This document shows positions 21,897 to 33,768 of a DNA stretch of 56,000 nt, piece by piece (the first letter of the stretch is position 1; each line of letters begins with the position of its first letter). The translations under genes and the position numbers were made by a program. Origin of the DNA: Cryptomeria japonica (taxonomy: Eukaryota > Streptophyta > Pinopsida > Cupressales > Cupressaceae); NCBI RefSeq assembly GCF_030272615.1, contig NC_081412.1, positions 143,058,247-143,114,246 of the forward strand, written 5' to 3'. Below the pieces are notes generated by a model. The model saw only the letters and a program-made list of their open reading frames with translations. It was not told the DNA's origin and did no database searches.

Positions 21897-22023
21897 TTTA
21901 GTTTTTGTGTTTAGTTTGGGACATAGTTTCGATATATTTATATTGTTTTGAATAGATTTTTGTATTTAGTTTTTGTGTTTAGTTTGGGACATAGTTTCGA
22001 TATATTTATATTGTTTTGAATAG
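21897..22023. repeat. 68-bp tandem duplication
   Basis: Two essentially identical 59-bp copies, 21897-21955 and 21965-22023, begin TTTAGTTTTTGTGTTTAG and end GAATAG. Nine bases separate them. Confidence 0.93.
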
Positions 22024-22829
22024 GAGATTTTTGTGCAGTTGGGTCTATACTTATCCTATGCTTATTGTTTATCTCTATATATCATGTATATGTACTTTTA
22101 AGATTATTTATTTATTTATTTGATTTTGAGCATCAAATCGATAAAAATTCATAATTCAGTTTTATTAAACATTTATCTAACTACTTATTTAATTTGATTG
22201 TCTAATTCATATTGTGTCTACAAGGTCATATGTGTAGTTCTAGTCTTGTTCCATTTGAATTCATTTACTCAAAATTGAAAAAATTAACCAACTAGCTCCC
22301 TTGTACACTTTAGTTCCCAATGTTAGGAAAATCAATCATAATAATCAAATCCATTTCCTACATAATCCCTTGAGAGAAAAGCATGCATACAAGTATACAA
22401 ATAAACAAATGCAATGATCAAATACATGTCACAAGATAAACTTGACATATCCTAGACAAACATTCATAGAGGAAAATACTCAATGCCCAAAAGAATCCAT
22501 GTTCAATGTATTATTTAGCAATGAAATATTACAAGACATTTATAGAGCCTCTATGTACACCTCTAAAACATAAAGTAAAACATCAAGCCTCTCCAATGCA
22601 TCCCCCATGTGTCCAAGCATATATCCACACATCCCACACTATTCTTCACGTATGCACTCCTCAGAAGAAAACTCAATACAATGACAACCTAGCCAAAACC
22701 CCAACAAGCCAACCTTAAACCACTAAACATGTGCTTTCTTTTCTAGACATAAGATTACACAAAGACAACCAAGAAGTAAGGTAAAACCATTTACCTCACA
22801 ATTATTTTTTGATACAAAATACTAAATAC
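22024..22829. other. Unrecognised AT-rich sequence
   Basis: No gene or repeat that I can name. Confidence 0.4.
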
Positions 22830-23222
22830 TTTTCTCATGTGCAACTGACATAAAGTATCTAACTGAATGTTACATATAGCTTTACAATCATCAGAAGGCA
22901 CACTTGAATACTCTAAATCTTGGGCAACACAACATTGTTGTGGGGAGTGGTAAAAATTACAAGAAACTCACCTTGGTGTGTCCTCCACCATGTTATCTCC
23001 TATCTCTACAAAGGGTCTTGTGTTTCTTTATTTGCAGTCCCCTTCTAATTACTATGTATTGGCTTCCCATTATGCCAATTTATGTTTATAAACCATGTCA
23101 TGCAATCTCATTGGCATGTCTTCTCTATGAAAGTTTGGCCTATCACTTGTCAATTCTTTCTCATTCTTAAAAAAATTGTAGTTTAGATCCTTCAATGCAT
23201 TCATCACCTTATCTAACTTATC
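22830..23222 (-). pseudogene. Ty3/gypsy gag, C-terminal part, split by element B
   Basis: On the minus strand the frame just left of element B reads DKLDKVMNALKDLNYNFF and continues for about 43 codons to a stop near 23089. A later frame contains CNFYHSPQQC, possibly a decayed zinc knuckle. The gag portion lying to the right of element B (30563-31763) is in the same orientation, and both sides carry the duplicated TTATC. I infer one gag cut by the insertion. Confidence 0.5.
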
Positions 23223-24695
23223 TGATAACTCAATGATGAAAGAATAGTACCAAACCGATACTGAGAGGGGGGGGGTGAATCAATACAGACAAAAACACAA
23301 CCTTAAACTGGTTTGTCAGCAGACACTGTGCATTGACAGACAAATAGTAACACTGGTCCTTCAACAGAGTTCAATCGGCAAAACCCAGAATAACTGAGAC
23401 AAGCATAGACCGATTGACACTTATCTTCTCATATAATCTAACACTTCATTTCCATTTCACCCTAATGCATGAACAGGTAATCTACCATCACAAATGTACA
23501 TATTACTGTTAGATCAACATGAATCACCACTTAACAGAAAACAATCATAGCATCACATGAAGAAGACATCACACTTGACACACATATTTTTCACGTGGAA
23601 ACCCAACTAGGAAAAACCACGGTGGGGATGAATACCCACAAGCTTGTTTTTGAACTCTTTAGAAGTCCACTCTATTGGGAGCCTTGTCTGGTTAAAGACA
23701 GATACAATGGGTTCTGTTAGGAACCGATCCTGTTAGGGATCACCTGGTTAAGGGATGGCTACAATACCCGGTTAAGGGTTAAACCCTGTAAAAGGTTACC
23801 TTGTTAGAGGATTTCAAGAACTCAATAGCTAGAGGATTTCAATAACTCAATCGCTTCGAGTTACCCTATTAAAGGATTTACAGCAAGCCGGTTAAGGCTA
23901 CCCTGTTAGGGAGATTCACAACTGTTGAAGTGGTTAAAGATCAACAGGTATAACAATGACCTGATAATAGCACTCAATGCCAATGCAGATCCACTTAAGC
24001 TCCTCTTTGCCTTTAGCACTTACACTCTGCAGGTATCACTTCTCTCCTCTAGTCTAGCAAGAATCACGTATCTCTTCTCTAGGATACACACACACAACTT
24101 TTGCCAACAACATCGACCTTATAGGAAAACAGATAGGTCGGTAGCATAAACCCTAAACTTGTTAGGTTAAGGAATTCAAATGGTTCAATCCTGACCATTG
24201 AGCACACTACATTAAATGCAACAGTCTTGATCCAATCTCAAGACATTCTCCATCGTTCAGTTTCCACCGATTTCATGGCGGCTGATAACCCATCACACGT
24301 TATCACCATTTACAGACTTTGCATATTCACGAGATAGATAGGAATAATCTCCTTCATGCAAGATCCTTCACATGCACAAGGCTTACGTGGCAATACGATA
24401 TGTTCTTCATTACCATGCTAACTCATCACACAAAGTCACCGGTTGAGCCACACAGGCTTGAAGCACTCCAACCAGAAACCCTGAAGTTGAGACCACCAAC
24501 CGGTAGTCATACACCGCTTCCATGTGCCGGTTCCCATAACCATATGTTAGTTCATCTTAAACAAACACATCACTTCACTTTGGCACAAATGTCGGTTCAC
24601 AGTGTTATACCGGTTCTTCTTCTCTTCATCATATTGACATCAATGACAACACATAATGTCATTATGTCCTCATACCGGTTCACATAATGCCAACA
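23223..24695 (-). repeat. 3' LTR of copia element B
   Basis: This 1473-bp LTR differs from the 5' copy by scattered substitutions and small deletions, one of about 15 bp near 24110. Many differences are C/T or G/A. Read on the minus strand it has the C-rich run before CTCTCAGTA near its end, as in the other copia LTRs. Confidence 0.93.
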
Positions 24696-24707
24696 ATCTC
24701 CCCCTTT
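24696..24707 (-). other. Polypurine tract of element B
   Basis: On the minus strand AAAGGGGGAGAT abuts the LTR start TGTTGG. It is identical to the tract of element A. A second copy (GTCAAAGGGGGAGAAGA on the minus strand) lies at about 24750-24766. Confidence 0.9.
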
Positions 24708-24896
24708 GGCATTGATGGCAATATACAAAGATATCTCTCCGCTTCACATCTTCTCCCCCTTTGACAACAATGTCAAAGTGGAGGCACAAGCTTCTCTATT
24801 CCACTATGCTGCTCCCCCTGAGGAATAGCATCCTTCAACACATCAGTCCAAAAAGAAATGACTATGTAGTACCTGACTGATGTGGAGCAAATACCT

Positions 24897-25766
24897 TTAG
24901 TTCACCTCCTGAAGGGGCAGTACCCCTAATACACCTCTTAAGTACATAAATGTAGTCTTTGGGAGAGGCTTGGTGAATATGTCTGCTAACTGCTCCTTAC
25001 TGGAAACATGTTCCAGTGCAATCTCTTTGTTCTGAACCTTTTCCCTCAAGAAATGATACTTAAGCTCAAAGTGCTTGGTTTTAGAATGTAAAATCGGATT
25101 CTTTGAAATATTGATAGCACTTATGTTATCACAGAATATGCTTACCAGTTCAGATACAGGAACTTTGAAGCCATTTAATACATGCTTCATCCAGATTGTC
25201 TGAGTGCAGTTCATGAAAGCTGCAACATACTCCGCTTCCACTGTAGACTGAGAGCTACAACTTTGCTTCTTACTCATCCATGAGACCAGTCTACCACCGA
25301 GAAAGAATGCACCACCAGTTGTGCTCTTTCGGTCATCCACATTACTTGCCCAATCAGCATCTGTGAATACTTTCAAGTTGAAAGCATTGCGCTATGGGTA
25401 CCACAATCCATAGTCAACTGTTCCCTTTAGATACCTAAGAATCCACTTGACTGCAACCAAGTGGGATTCTCTTGGACTTTTCTGGAACCTTGCAGTAATG
25501 CCAACTGCATGTGCAATATCCGATTTTCTATGCACTACATAATGCAACTTACCAATCATTGATCGGTATTCCTTCTCATCAACCAATACTGAGTCATCCT
25601 CTTTGGATAGTTTATAGCCGATCACCATCGGTGTACCAACCGGTTTGCTATCTTCCATGCCAAAGGTCTTCAACACCTCTTTGACATACTTGGACTAAGT
25701 GATAAAGATTCCATCTTTCATCTGTTGAATCTGCAGTCCAATGAAGAACTTAATCTCCCCTATGAG
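24897..25766 (-). pseudogene. Copia reverse transcriptase C-terminus and RNase H, element B
   Basis: The minus strand carries the connection domain (MIGKLHYVVHRKSDIAHAVG) and RNase H (VFTDADWASNVDDRKSTTGG, then FCDNISAINISKNPILHSKT). It ends with LRGVLGVLPLQEVN at the stop 24897-24899. Stops lie near 25697 and 25392. A frameshift near 25767 separates it from the polymerase part. The RNase H acidic residues that I can place are present. The enzyme would remove the RNA strand during reverse transcription. Confidence 0.92.
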
Positions 25767-26642
25767 TTACATCTCAAACTCCTTCATCTCATCTGCAAAC
25801 TCATGACTCATCTTGTCATCTCCACCAAAGATAATGTCATCACCAAATACCTCATAGATCAGAATCTGATCTCCTTTAGTTTTCAAGTAGATATTGCTAT
25901 CTTCACTTGTTCTCTCAAATCCAATTTTCACAAGATGGGAGTGCAGATGTTCATACCATGCTCTAAGTGCCTGCTTTAGACCATATAAGGCTTTATGTAG
26001 TCTACACACCATGTCACTGTCTTCAGAAAGGGAAAACCCATCTAGTTGCTCTATATACACCTCCTCTTCAAGTACACCATTTAGGAATATAGAGTTTACA
26101 TCCATTTGATATACTTTAAATCCTTTAAAGGTTGCATATGCAAGAAGCATACGAACTCCTTCCAATCTGGCTACAGGTGCAAAAGTTTCTCCATAGTCTT
26201 CTCCTTCTTCTTGGGCATATCCTTTACACACCAGTCTAACTTTGTTTATGATCACCGTGCCATCCTCATTCAGCTTATTTCTGAAAACCCATTTGGTACC
26301 GATGATATTTTTATGCTCCGGTCTGGGTACCAAAGACCATGTACCATTTTTCTCTATCTGGTCAAGTTCCTCTTCCATTGCCTTGATCCAGTCTTCATCT
26401 TTATGTGCCTCTTTGAATGACTTAGGCTCAAATTCAGAGATCAAACATGAACTTTCTCTAACCTTTCTTCTTGTAAGGATTCCAGCATCCTTATCTCCTA
26501 TGATCTGCTTAGGATCATGATTCAGCTTGACATACCGAGGAATGGTCTTGATAGATTCCTCTTTCTTTTCTTCTTCATCCTCATCTCCATCAATATCAGC
26601 ATCTACATCTAGCGGTGTAGGAACACTATTACTGGTACTTGG
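25767..26642 (-). pseudogene. Copia reverse transcriptase, element B
   Basis: On the minus strand the polymerase runs from the linker LISEFEPKSFKEAHKDEDW through [32 protein letters not shown] and LYGLKQALRAWYEHLHSHL to the catalytic block. That block reads VFGDDIIFGG. The two aspartates are present, but the usual Val of FVDD is Gly. The usual DVKSAFLNG block is DVNSIFLNG. The reading frame shifts just after EMKEFEM near 25767. The upstream linker (26445-26642) is rich in Glu and Asp. Confidence 0.92.
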
Positions 26643-27743
26643 TTAACTGAAAATCGGTTCCCAGAAGGTTACAACCGGTTCATTTACTGCTTGCTCACTG
26701 TCGGTTTCCTCATTTTTCTCAGAGGTTTCATCAACTCTTACATTGATACTTTCCATAATTCTCTGAGTCATATTATTGAAACACTTGAGAGCTTTGCTCT
26801 TAGTGGAATACCCTAGGAATATTCCCTCATCACATTTCGCATCAAATTTGCTCTGGTGTTCACTCCTCTTGATGTAACATTTGCTACCAAACACTCTAAA
26901 GTAGCTAACCATAGGTGTCTTACTGGTCCAGTAATCATAAGGAGTTTTATCCTTACCTTTCTTGATGAGTACCTGGTTCATTGTGTAGACTGCAGTGCTC
27001 ACCGCTTCTCTTCAAAAGGTGTGAGCTACCTTTCCTTGAATTAGCATGGTTCTAGTTGCTTCAACCATAGTCTAGTTATTCCTTTCTGCTAGGTCATTCT
27101 GCTATGGAGTCCGAGGGGAAGACAGTTGCCTCTTGATGCCATGTTCTTCACAGTACTTGTTGAATTCACTGGAAGTGAATTCCCCTCCTTGATCAGTTCT
27201 CAAGCACTTGATCCTTTTGCCGCTTTCCTTCTCCACTAATGCTCTGAAAGCTTTGAACTTTACAAAAGCTTCAGTCTTATCTTTCAAGAATGTGACCCAC
27301 ATCATTCTTGAGAAGTCATCAGTTAGAATCATGAAGTACCTATCACCCTGCACACTTCTAGTTTTCATAGGACCACACAAGTCAGTATGCACAAGATCAA
27401 GCAAATTGTCAGTAGTGAAAGGTTTACCTTTAAAGGTTGAGGAAGACATTTTCCCCAATTGACACTCTTTGCATAAGGTATTATCTGGTTTACTTAGCAC
27501 TAGCAACCCTCTGTCTGCTTTGATTTTACTAGCCTTAACAATGTTATCAAAGTTTACATGGCAAAGTCTCCTATGCCATATCCAGCTATCATCAAATTTA
27601 GCCATAAGACATGTACTTATATTTGCATTTAGCTGAAATAGGTTATCTTTGGTCTGCATGTCAGTGGCCACCAGTTCACCATTCTTTCCTTTGATTCTGC
27701 ACACTCCATTCTTGAATTCTAGAGTGAGACCACTATCATTCAG
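26643..27743 (-). pseudogene. Copia integrase, element B
   Basis: The N-terminal zinc-binding part reads WHRRLCHVNF followed by CKECQLGK. The catalytic core has HTDLCGPM, LTDDFSR and LAERNN, so all three acidic residues of the D, D, E triad can be placed. Stops interrupt it at 27099-27101 (RTP-stop-QN, where CAG is expected) and twice more between 27000 and 27070. The C-terminal region (27002-26643) contains VFGSKCYIKRSEHQSKFDAK and GIFLGYSTKSKALK, which are standard for copia integrase. Confidence 0.92.
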
Positions 27744-28991
27744 CTAGGCAATACTCAGAAGATTGTGTCTGAGACCATCAACCCAATATACATTCTCAGC
27801 ACTACTCTTTCCATTCAAAGAGATGGACCCTCTGCCTTTGACCATGCATGGTGCATCATTTCCAAAGTGAACCACACTACCATCATACTCATCCAAGGAT
27901 AGAAACTTGCTCCGGTCACCAATCATATGGTGAGAACACCCACTGTCAATGATCCACTCATTGGAATTATCAAACTGAGAGACAAGAGCTTTCTTTTCTG
28001 ACACATCTTCCTTGACAGCAACAAACACAATATCTTTATTTTCTTCATCCTCTGATTCCTCATCTGTGACACCTTCATCAACTACCACAAAATAGTTTCT
28101 CTGGTTTTCTCCTTTGAATTTCTTGAATCTTTTTGGTTTGTCCTTGTTGTCTCCATTAGGGCAGTTAACAACAATATGTCCTATCTGGTTACAAGAAAAG
28201 CATTTCAAAGGGAGTTTACCTCTATATTTGCCAGTTCCTTTAGGAAGTTTCCTAGCAAGAAGAGCTTCAAATGCCATCAAAATCTCCTCATCATCCATTT
28301 CTCTGCTCTGTCTTGGTTCACCATTGGTGCTAGCTTCTTTTCCTTTTCTGGATGGTATAGCAGAAGCTTTTAATGCTGATTCAATCTTTTGAACATTGCC
28401 ATCAAAACTATTTAGCTCATAGGTTGTCACCTTTGCAATGATGGAGTCTAGGGATACCTTAGTCTTGTCTATTGATCTCAGCTCCTGAATAGCAGCGACC
28501 CTTATTTCATAGACCGGCAATAGGGATCTCAAGACTTTGCTTACCATAGTGGAATCTTCCATTTTACCACCTGCACTCTTGATATCTCCAACAACGGTTT
28601 TGATTCTTATTCCATACTGTTGAATGGTCTCACCTTCAACCATCTGCATGTCTTCAAACTTCCCTCTAAGGCTTTCTTCTTTAGCTTGTTTTACATGCTC
28701 ATCACCGCCATAGATATTTTCAAGAGTATCCCATACCTGTTTGGGATTTACCTTATCTTGGACATCAATAAACTCAATGTCAGATAAACTACTAATTAGG
28801 GCTTCCATGACTTACCCATTATCCTTCATTTCTCTCTTTTGGTCATCGGTGAGAGTACCGGTAGGGGCAACATAGGCATTCTCAACATAGCTCCAGTATT
28901 GAGCACCCATGCTTCTAATGTATATCTTCATTATGCCTTTCCATATACTAAATTTTTCTCTGTTAAACTTTGGACCTTCCCTCTTCATCAT
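27744..28991 (-). pseudogene. Copia gag and protease, element B
   Basis: ATG 28991 opens the frame (MMKREGPKFNREKFSIWKG). One TAA near 28811 interrupts it, and from ATG 28808 it stays open for 354 codons. The gag core has VWDTLENIYGGDEHVKQAKE. The zinc knuckle CFSCNQIGHIVVNC is intact (CX2CX4HX4C). The protease active site reads WIIDSGCSHHMIGD with the catalytic Asp present. The frame ends at TAG after NLLSIA (near 27744), inside the usual LLSVAQLN block, where CAG is expected. This is the best preserved gag and protease of the window. Confidence 0.93.
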
Positions 28992-29048
28992 TAGACTATG
29001 ATCTTTACCTCAAGCGGTTAACCTTATAACACAGAGGACCTAGAGGAT

Positions 29049-29060
29049 GCTCTAATACCA
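29049..29060 (-). other. Primer binding site of element B
   Basis: On the minus strand TGGTATTAGAGC follows the LTR end ATCA after two bases. It is complementary to the initiator tRNA-Met 3' end with one change. Confidence 0.9.
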
Positions 29061-29062
29061 AT

Positions 29063-30562
29063 TGATAACTCAATGATGAAATAATAGTACCAAACCGGTA
29101 CTGAGAGGGTGGGGGGGTGAATCAGTATAGATAAAAACACAACCTTAAACCGGTTTGTCAGGAGACACTGTGCATTGATAGACAAATAGTAACACCGGTC
29201 CTTCAACAGAGTTCAACCGACAAAACCTAGAATAATTGAGACAAGCATAGACCGGTTGACACTTATCTTCTCATATAATCTAACACTTCATTTCCATTTC
29301 ACCCTAATGCATGAACAAGTAATCTACCATCACAGATGTACATATTACTACTAGATCAACATGAATCACCGCTTAACAGAAAACAAGCATAGCATCACAT
29401 GAAAAAGACATCACACTTGACACACACATTTTTCATGTGGAAACCCAACTAGGAAAAACCATGGTGGGGATGAATACCCACAAGCTTGTTTTTGAACTCT
29501 TTAGAAGTTTGCTCTGTTAGGAGCCTTGTCCGGTTAAAGACAGATACAATGGGTTCTGTTAGGAACTGATCTTGTTAGGGATCACCTGGTTAAGGGATGG
29601 CTACAATACCCGGTTAAGGGTTAAATGCTATAAAAGGTTACCTTGTTAGAGGATTTCAAGAACTCAATAGCTAGAGGATTTCAATAACTCAATAGCTTCG
29701 AGTTACCCTATTAAAGGATTTATAGCAAGCCGGTTAAGGCTACCCTATTAGGGGATTTCACAACTGTTGAAGTGGTTAAAGATCAACAGGTATAACAATG
29801 ACCTGATAATAGCACTCAATGCCAATGCAGATCTGCTTAAGCTCCTCTTTACCTTCTGCACTTACACCCTGTAGGTATCACTTCTCTCCTCTGGTCTGGC
29901 AAGAATCACGTATCTCTTCTCTAGGATACACACACAAAATTTTTGCCAACAACCTCTGAAAGAATCACAACATCGACCTTATAGGAAAACAGATAGGTCG
30001 GTAGCATAAACCCTAAACCCTAAACCTGTTAGGTTAAGGAATTCAAACGGTTCAATCTTGACCATTGAGCACATTGCATTAAATGCAATAGTCTTGATCC
30101 AATCTCGAGACATTCTCCATCATTCATTTTCCACCGATTTCATGGCGGCTGATAACCCATCACACGTTATCACCATTTATAGACTTTTCACAATCCTAAG
30201 GTAGATAGGAACAATCTCCTTCATGCAAGATCCTTCACGCACACAAGACTTACATGGAAATATGATCTGTTCTTTGTTACCATGCTAACTCATCACACAA
30301 AGTCACCAGTTGAGCCACACATGCTTGAAGCACTCCAACCGGAAACCCTGAAGTTGAGACCACCAACCGGTAGTCATACACCATTTCCATGTGTCGGTTC
30401 CCATAACCATATGCCAGTTCATCTTAAACAAACACACCGCTTCACTTTGGCACAAATGCCGGTTCACAGCGTTATACTGGTTCTTCTTCTCTTCATCATA
30501 TTGACATCAATGACAACACACAATGTCATTATGTCCTCATACTGGTTCACATAATGCTAACA
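29063..30562 (-). repeat. 5' LTR of copia element B
   Basis: This 1500-bp partner of 23223-24695 has a short telomere-like stretch (AAACCCTAAACCCTAAAC, about 30007-30024) that is a single unit in the other LTR, so it arose by local slippage. Confidence 0.93.
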
Positions 30563-31763
30563 TTATCTTCATTGAAAGGCTACTTTTGTTGATGTCCTTT
30601 AGAAGTCTATATCGTCTTTATATCATCTCTTTTTCCTAGCCTTTCAGATGCTTTTCTATTTTTCTCAATATGCAATGTAACCCTAAAAGGATCTCTAAGT
30701 GTTTGTGGTTCTTTATCTCTTATCTAATAACCCATTTTTTAATCAAAAGAATTTTAATATAAAACTAGACACAATGATTCAATTGGCCTCATATGATGAC
30801 ATAACTTATTCATCAACTTTATAAAGTTATTATTGAATTTAGTGACAAAATCATTGTATCCCTTCTGAATTCTAGTAAAGTCATTAACAATGAATCTAGG
30901 ATCAAAATTATCACCATAACTCTCCATGAAGACTCTCTTGAATTTAACCATTGTTGATATACTTAAATTAGGAAAACCCCTATATCATTCTCTAGCATCT
31001 TTAATAAGGGGCTACATAAAAAACTTCATCTTTACATCTTCTTAGTCAATGTCAAAGTCGTCCATAAAATTGATGAAATCTTTGAAATGATCTTCTCGAG
31101 ATAATACATTGTTGCCTATGAAATTTTGTAAGTGTTTCCTTACTTCATTATCTATTAGGTTAGGATACCCTTGTATGCCATTGAAATCTAACTGCCTATA
31201 CCTATCTGCATTCTTCTAGCCTCTGACCATTACATGTCCACAAACTTGACCTCTTGGTGGAATTTGAGGAGGTCCTTGATTTTTCTACCCTTGTGCATTT
31301 TGATTACTAAGATTTACATTGTGGTTGTTCAAATTATAATTTAAATTATAATTTTGTAGCATACTTTTCCCTACAAAGGGGTTGAAACCAAAATTTTATC
31401 CAATGCTAGAGACAACTATATTTTGAGGCTAAGAAACATATTAATATCATGGAAAAGGCATTGAAGACACATATGCACTTGTGGTAATTTCTCTTGAAGT
31501 AGAAGCACTTGAAACCAACTTTTGAAATGGAATTGAGGTGTTGAACTTGTAACCACAAGTTGTTGTGAAATAGGATTTGTAACATAAGAAACTTGCGGGA
31601 AACTAATTGTTGCAGATCCTTGCATAGTGACATGAGAACTTCCAAAGCACTTGTAGGTGGCATAAGATTCATGTCTTGTAATTGATTCAAAAGCTCTCCT
31701 CTCCTTTTCAATTTTTGCAATCTTGTCACATGTACTTCCAACATATCTACTTTTCTTTCCCAT
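30563..31763 (-). pseudogene. Ty3/gypsy gag, main part, minus strand
   Basis: On the minus strand a frame with a few stops reads HLQNFIGNNVLSREDHFKDF, then LIKDARE-stop-YRGFPNLSIST, then MVKFKRVFMESYGDNFDPRF and DFTRIQKGYNDFVTKFNNNF. This order (WY..LP-like turn, F...F, then the F..R/N.FN helix) is the retrotransposon gag capsid pattern of Ty3/gypsy elements. The frame begins with a basic N-terminal segment, about 31763 on the minus strand. It would continue at 23222 if element B were absent. It is degraded by stops, several of the TGG-to-TGA or CAA-to-TAA type. Confidence 0.72.
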
Positions 31764-32285
31764 TCTTCATCTGATTTAGGTCACGTGGTTTATGTTGCTG
31801 CATTTTTCAACACTAAACATTAATTTGCATTACTGAACTTTGGTTGTGCATGCGTAAGAGAATCAAGTCTAACATTTGGAGACCTCACTTGGGTATCTCA
31901 AAAAATACTGGATCAAATGGTCTTGATAGTGGTTCTAAATAGAAAACTTCATCACCATTTGAATAAATAGTTACTGGGGGTTCAAGGTGAGCATGAGGAT
32001 CACTATAAGAATGACCATATCTATTTGGGTCTCATGCATTCTCACTCAAACCATTTCCTTTATTCAAAAGAGGATTAGCCATTTAAAAACTAGTACTATC
32101 ATCTTTAGCAAACGTAAAATTCTCAAAATTGGAGTTAGACTTATTGTTTTCCTTTTCTTTCCATCTTTGATTTTAGATTTCACCCATCAAAGTATTCTAT
32201 GGATTCATTTGGTACAAAGATATTCTTCCATCCATGGCTAAATTTTTGTAGTTTTATATTGGCCTTCTCTTCTTTAGAGTCACCA
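31764..32285. other. Leader between the gypsy LTR and gag
   Basis: No gene. On the minus strand the sequence next to the LTR is TGGTGACTCTAAAG (about 32271-32284). It resembles the TGGCGACTCT primer site of Tat-type gypsy elements with one change. Confidence 0.4.
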
Positions 32286-33470
32286 CCTACAAATGAGAGA
32301 ATTGAGATCATTTTTTCAACAAAATAGATCAATTATTCTTGGAATATCAATCTTTGCAACACCATGCCAAGGTAAATGGGTTTTGAATATGCAACATGCA
32401 ACCTTTTCCCCAATAGAGTAGTCAATATGTTTGTGTTTTTCCAACTAAGTTTCATAGAACCCTCTAAAGACTATACTCCTCTTATGATCAAGGGATTCTA
32501 GGCTAGTAGCCAATGCACAAGGCAAAACTGTACTTAAACCCTAAGACTTAAACCTTCAAAAATTATGCCTTTGTGAACCAAGGAGGTTAATTCTATTACA
32601 ATATCACTTTGACTCAACTTTAGACAAATGCATTCAAAGAAGATATACTCTCATATGTAAATACAAGTTTTATGTGTATTCGTCAAGGCTAGATTGCATT
32701 GGATTTTATTAACATTAAGGAGCAAAGTACGAAACCCTACTCTAACAAACTCAAACAAAACAAATTTAAAGAAAAAAAAATGTTTTTGAATTTTATAAAT
32801 TTAAGACGCCTAAAAAATCTAACCCCTAAGATTATTGAGACCGGTGCCTTATAGGGCAATAGAGTCAAGATGAAACAATATCATCTGCAACCTTTACACA
32901 AAAAATTTCAATCTAGCGCTAACTTGTCCAATGCTTTACACCAAACCACCCAATACTATTTAAGTATCCTAACACAATATTTAACCTCTTTATTCCTTGA
33001 TCAAATTATTTTTGTTTATTTCCTTGAAATAGAATAAAACACAAAACACTCTTTGCATTACAGGGATGGAATAATCAAGCCTTACTCAATGATTCTAGAA
33101 GAGATTACACATCGCATGAGGAGACAATTGCACAAAATAGTCTTCACCTCCATTTTCATTATGAGATATGAAATATGCTTTACTATAGTAGAATGATTTG
33201 TTTGTCTCTACTTCTAGCTCCTTATACAACACTACTCTGAGCTCTCCTACAGATCAAAATTCTAAAAGAAGAAGTACAATAGCTCTAGTTTCCATTTTAT
33301 ATAAATAAGGCAGTGAACAAGCTTCAAGCCTATTGCATCTATGTCACTCATTCATTTGAAAATTATTCAACAACCATCATCCTAAGAAATAGAATGTCAG
33401 ATAGTAGTGGAATGTTAAAATAGAAAAGGAAGTCAGAATTAAAGAATTATAAAAATTTAGTTACAAAATT
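32286..33470 (-). repeat. Candidate Ty3/gypsy LTR, minus strand
   Basis: Between a possible polypurine tract (33481-33489) and a possible primer site (32271-32284) lie about 1.2 kb of noncoding, AT-rich sequence. A clear TATA box on the minus strand (TTATTTATATAAAA, about 33296-33309) fits a U3 promoter. No partner LTR lies in the window, so the exact ends are unknown. Confidence 0.5.
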
Positions 33471-33480
33471 GATAATAAAT

Positions 33481-33489
33481 TCCCCCCCT
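33481..33489 (-). other. Possible polypurine tract, minus strand
   Basis: On the minus strand AAGGGGGGGAA directly follows the end of the coiled-coil reading frame and precedes the candidate LTR. Confidence 0.4.
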
Positions 33490-33715
33490 TAAAAGAGAAT
33501 ACTAGTTGCCACTCAAATAGGATGTTGACTTTGAACTTGAAATCAGTCTGATCCATGATTCTCATACCATAAGGTAATTTTTTCATCATCTAGTTAGGAG
33601 TACTTCAATATTAGCTTCAACTTATCAAAATAGATATGATCCTTCAAATCAAGGACTACTCTTAAATATTTTTGGTAGTCATCACATATTACCTTGAAGG
33701 CAAATAGTTCATATA
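33490..33715 (-). pseudogene. Unrecognised coiled-coil protein, C-terminal part, split by element D
   Basis: On the minus strand this continues the frame that comes from 56000 down to 55663, which element D interrupts. The segment next to the break reads LYELFAFKVICDDYQKYLRV, followed by LDLKDHIYFDKLKL and a stop or two. It is hydrophilic with regularly spaced Leu and Ile. I do not recognise the protein. It lies just before a possible polypurine tract and LTR, so it could be the last gene of a gypsy-like element. Confidence 0.5.
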
Positions 33716-33721
33716 GTAGTT

Positions 33722-33768
33722 TGTTGGTGTGTTTGGCATAACTAATGAAGATGAGATGATGGTAGATG
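33722..33768 (+). repeat. 5' LTR of element D, first 47 bases
   Basis: TGTTGGTGTGTTTGGCATAA at the start matches the start of the 3' LTR at 54050, with CAT in place of TGT after TGTTGG. Element C follows immediately. Confidence 0.93.

Larger units (their letters stand above)
23223..30562 (-). mobile_element. Copia element B, full length, minus strand, inserted in a gypsy gag
   Basis: This copia retrotransposon is 7340 bp long, with TTATC immediately outside both ends (23218-23222 and 30563-30567). On the minus strand its LTRs start TGTTGGCATTATGTGAACC (TGTTAGCATTATG in the 5' copy) and end GAGTTATCA. It is related to A: the same primer site, polypurine tract and gene order, but a different LTR sequence. 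Frameshifts and stops break the coding region. No other element is inserted in it. Confidence 0.95.

Noticed and set aside
22506-23170. Short plus-strand open frames of 70-88 codons
   Set aside because: No family resemblance; the better reading for 22830-23222 is a gypsy gag on the minus strand.
24319-24687. 122-codon open frame on the plus strand
   Set aside because: It lies wholly inside the 3' LTR of element B and recurs in shorter form in the 5' LTR (30282-30554), so it reflects LTR sequence, not a gene.
30007-30024. Interstitial telomere repeat (CCCTAAA)
   Set aside because: Only about two and a half units, inside an LTR whose partner has a single unit; local slippage explains it.
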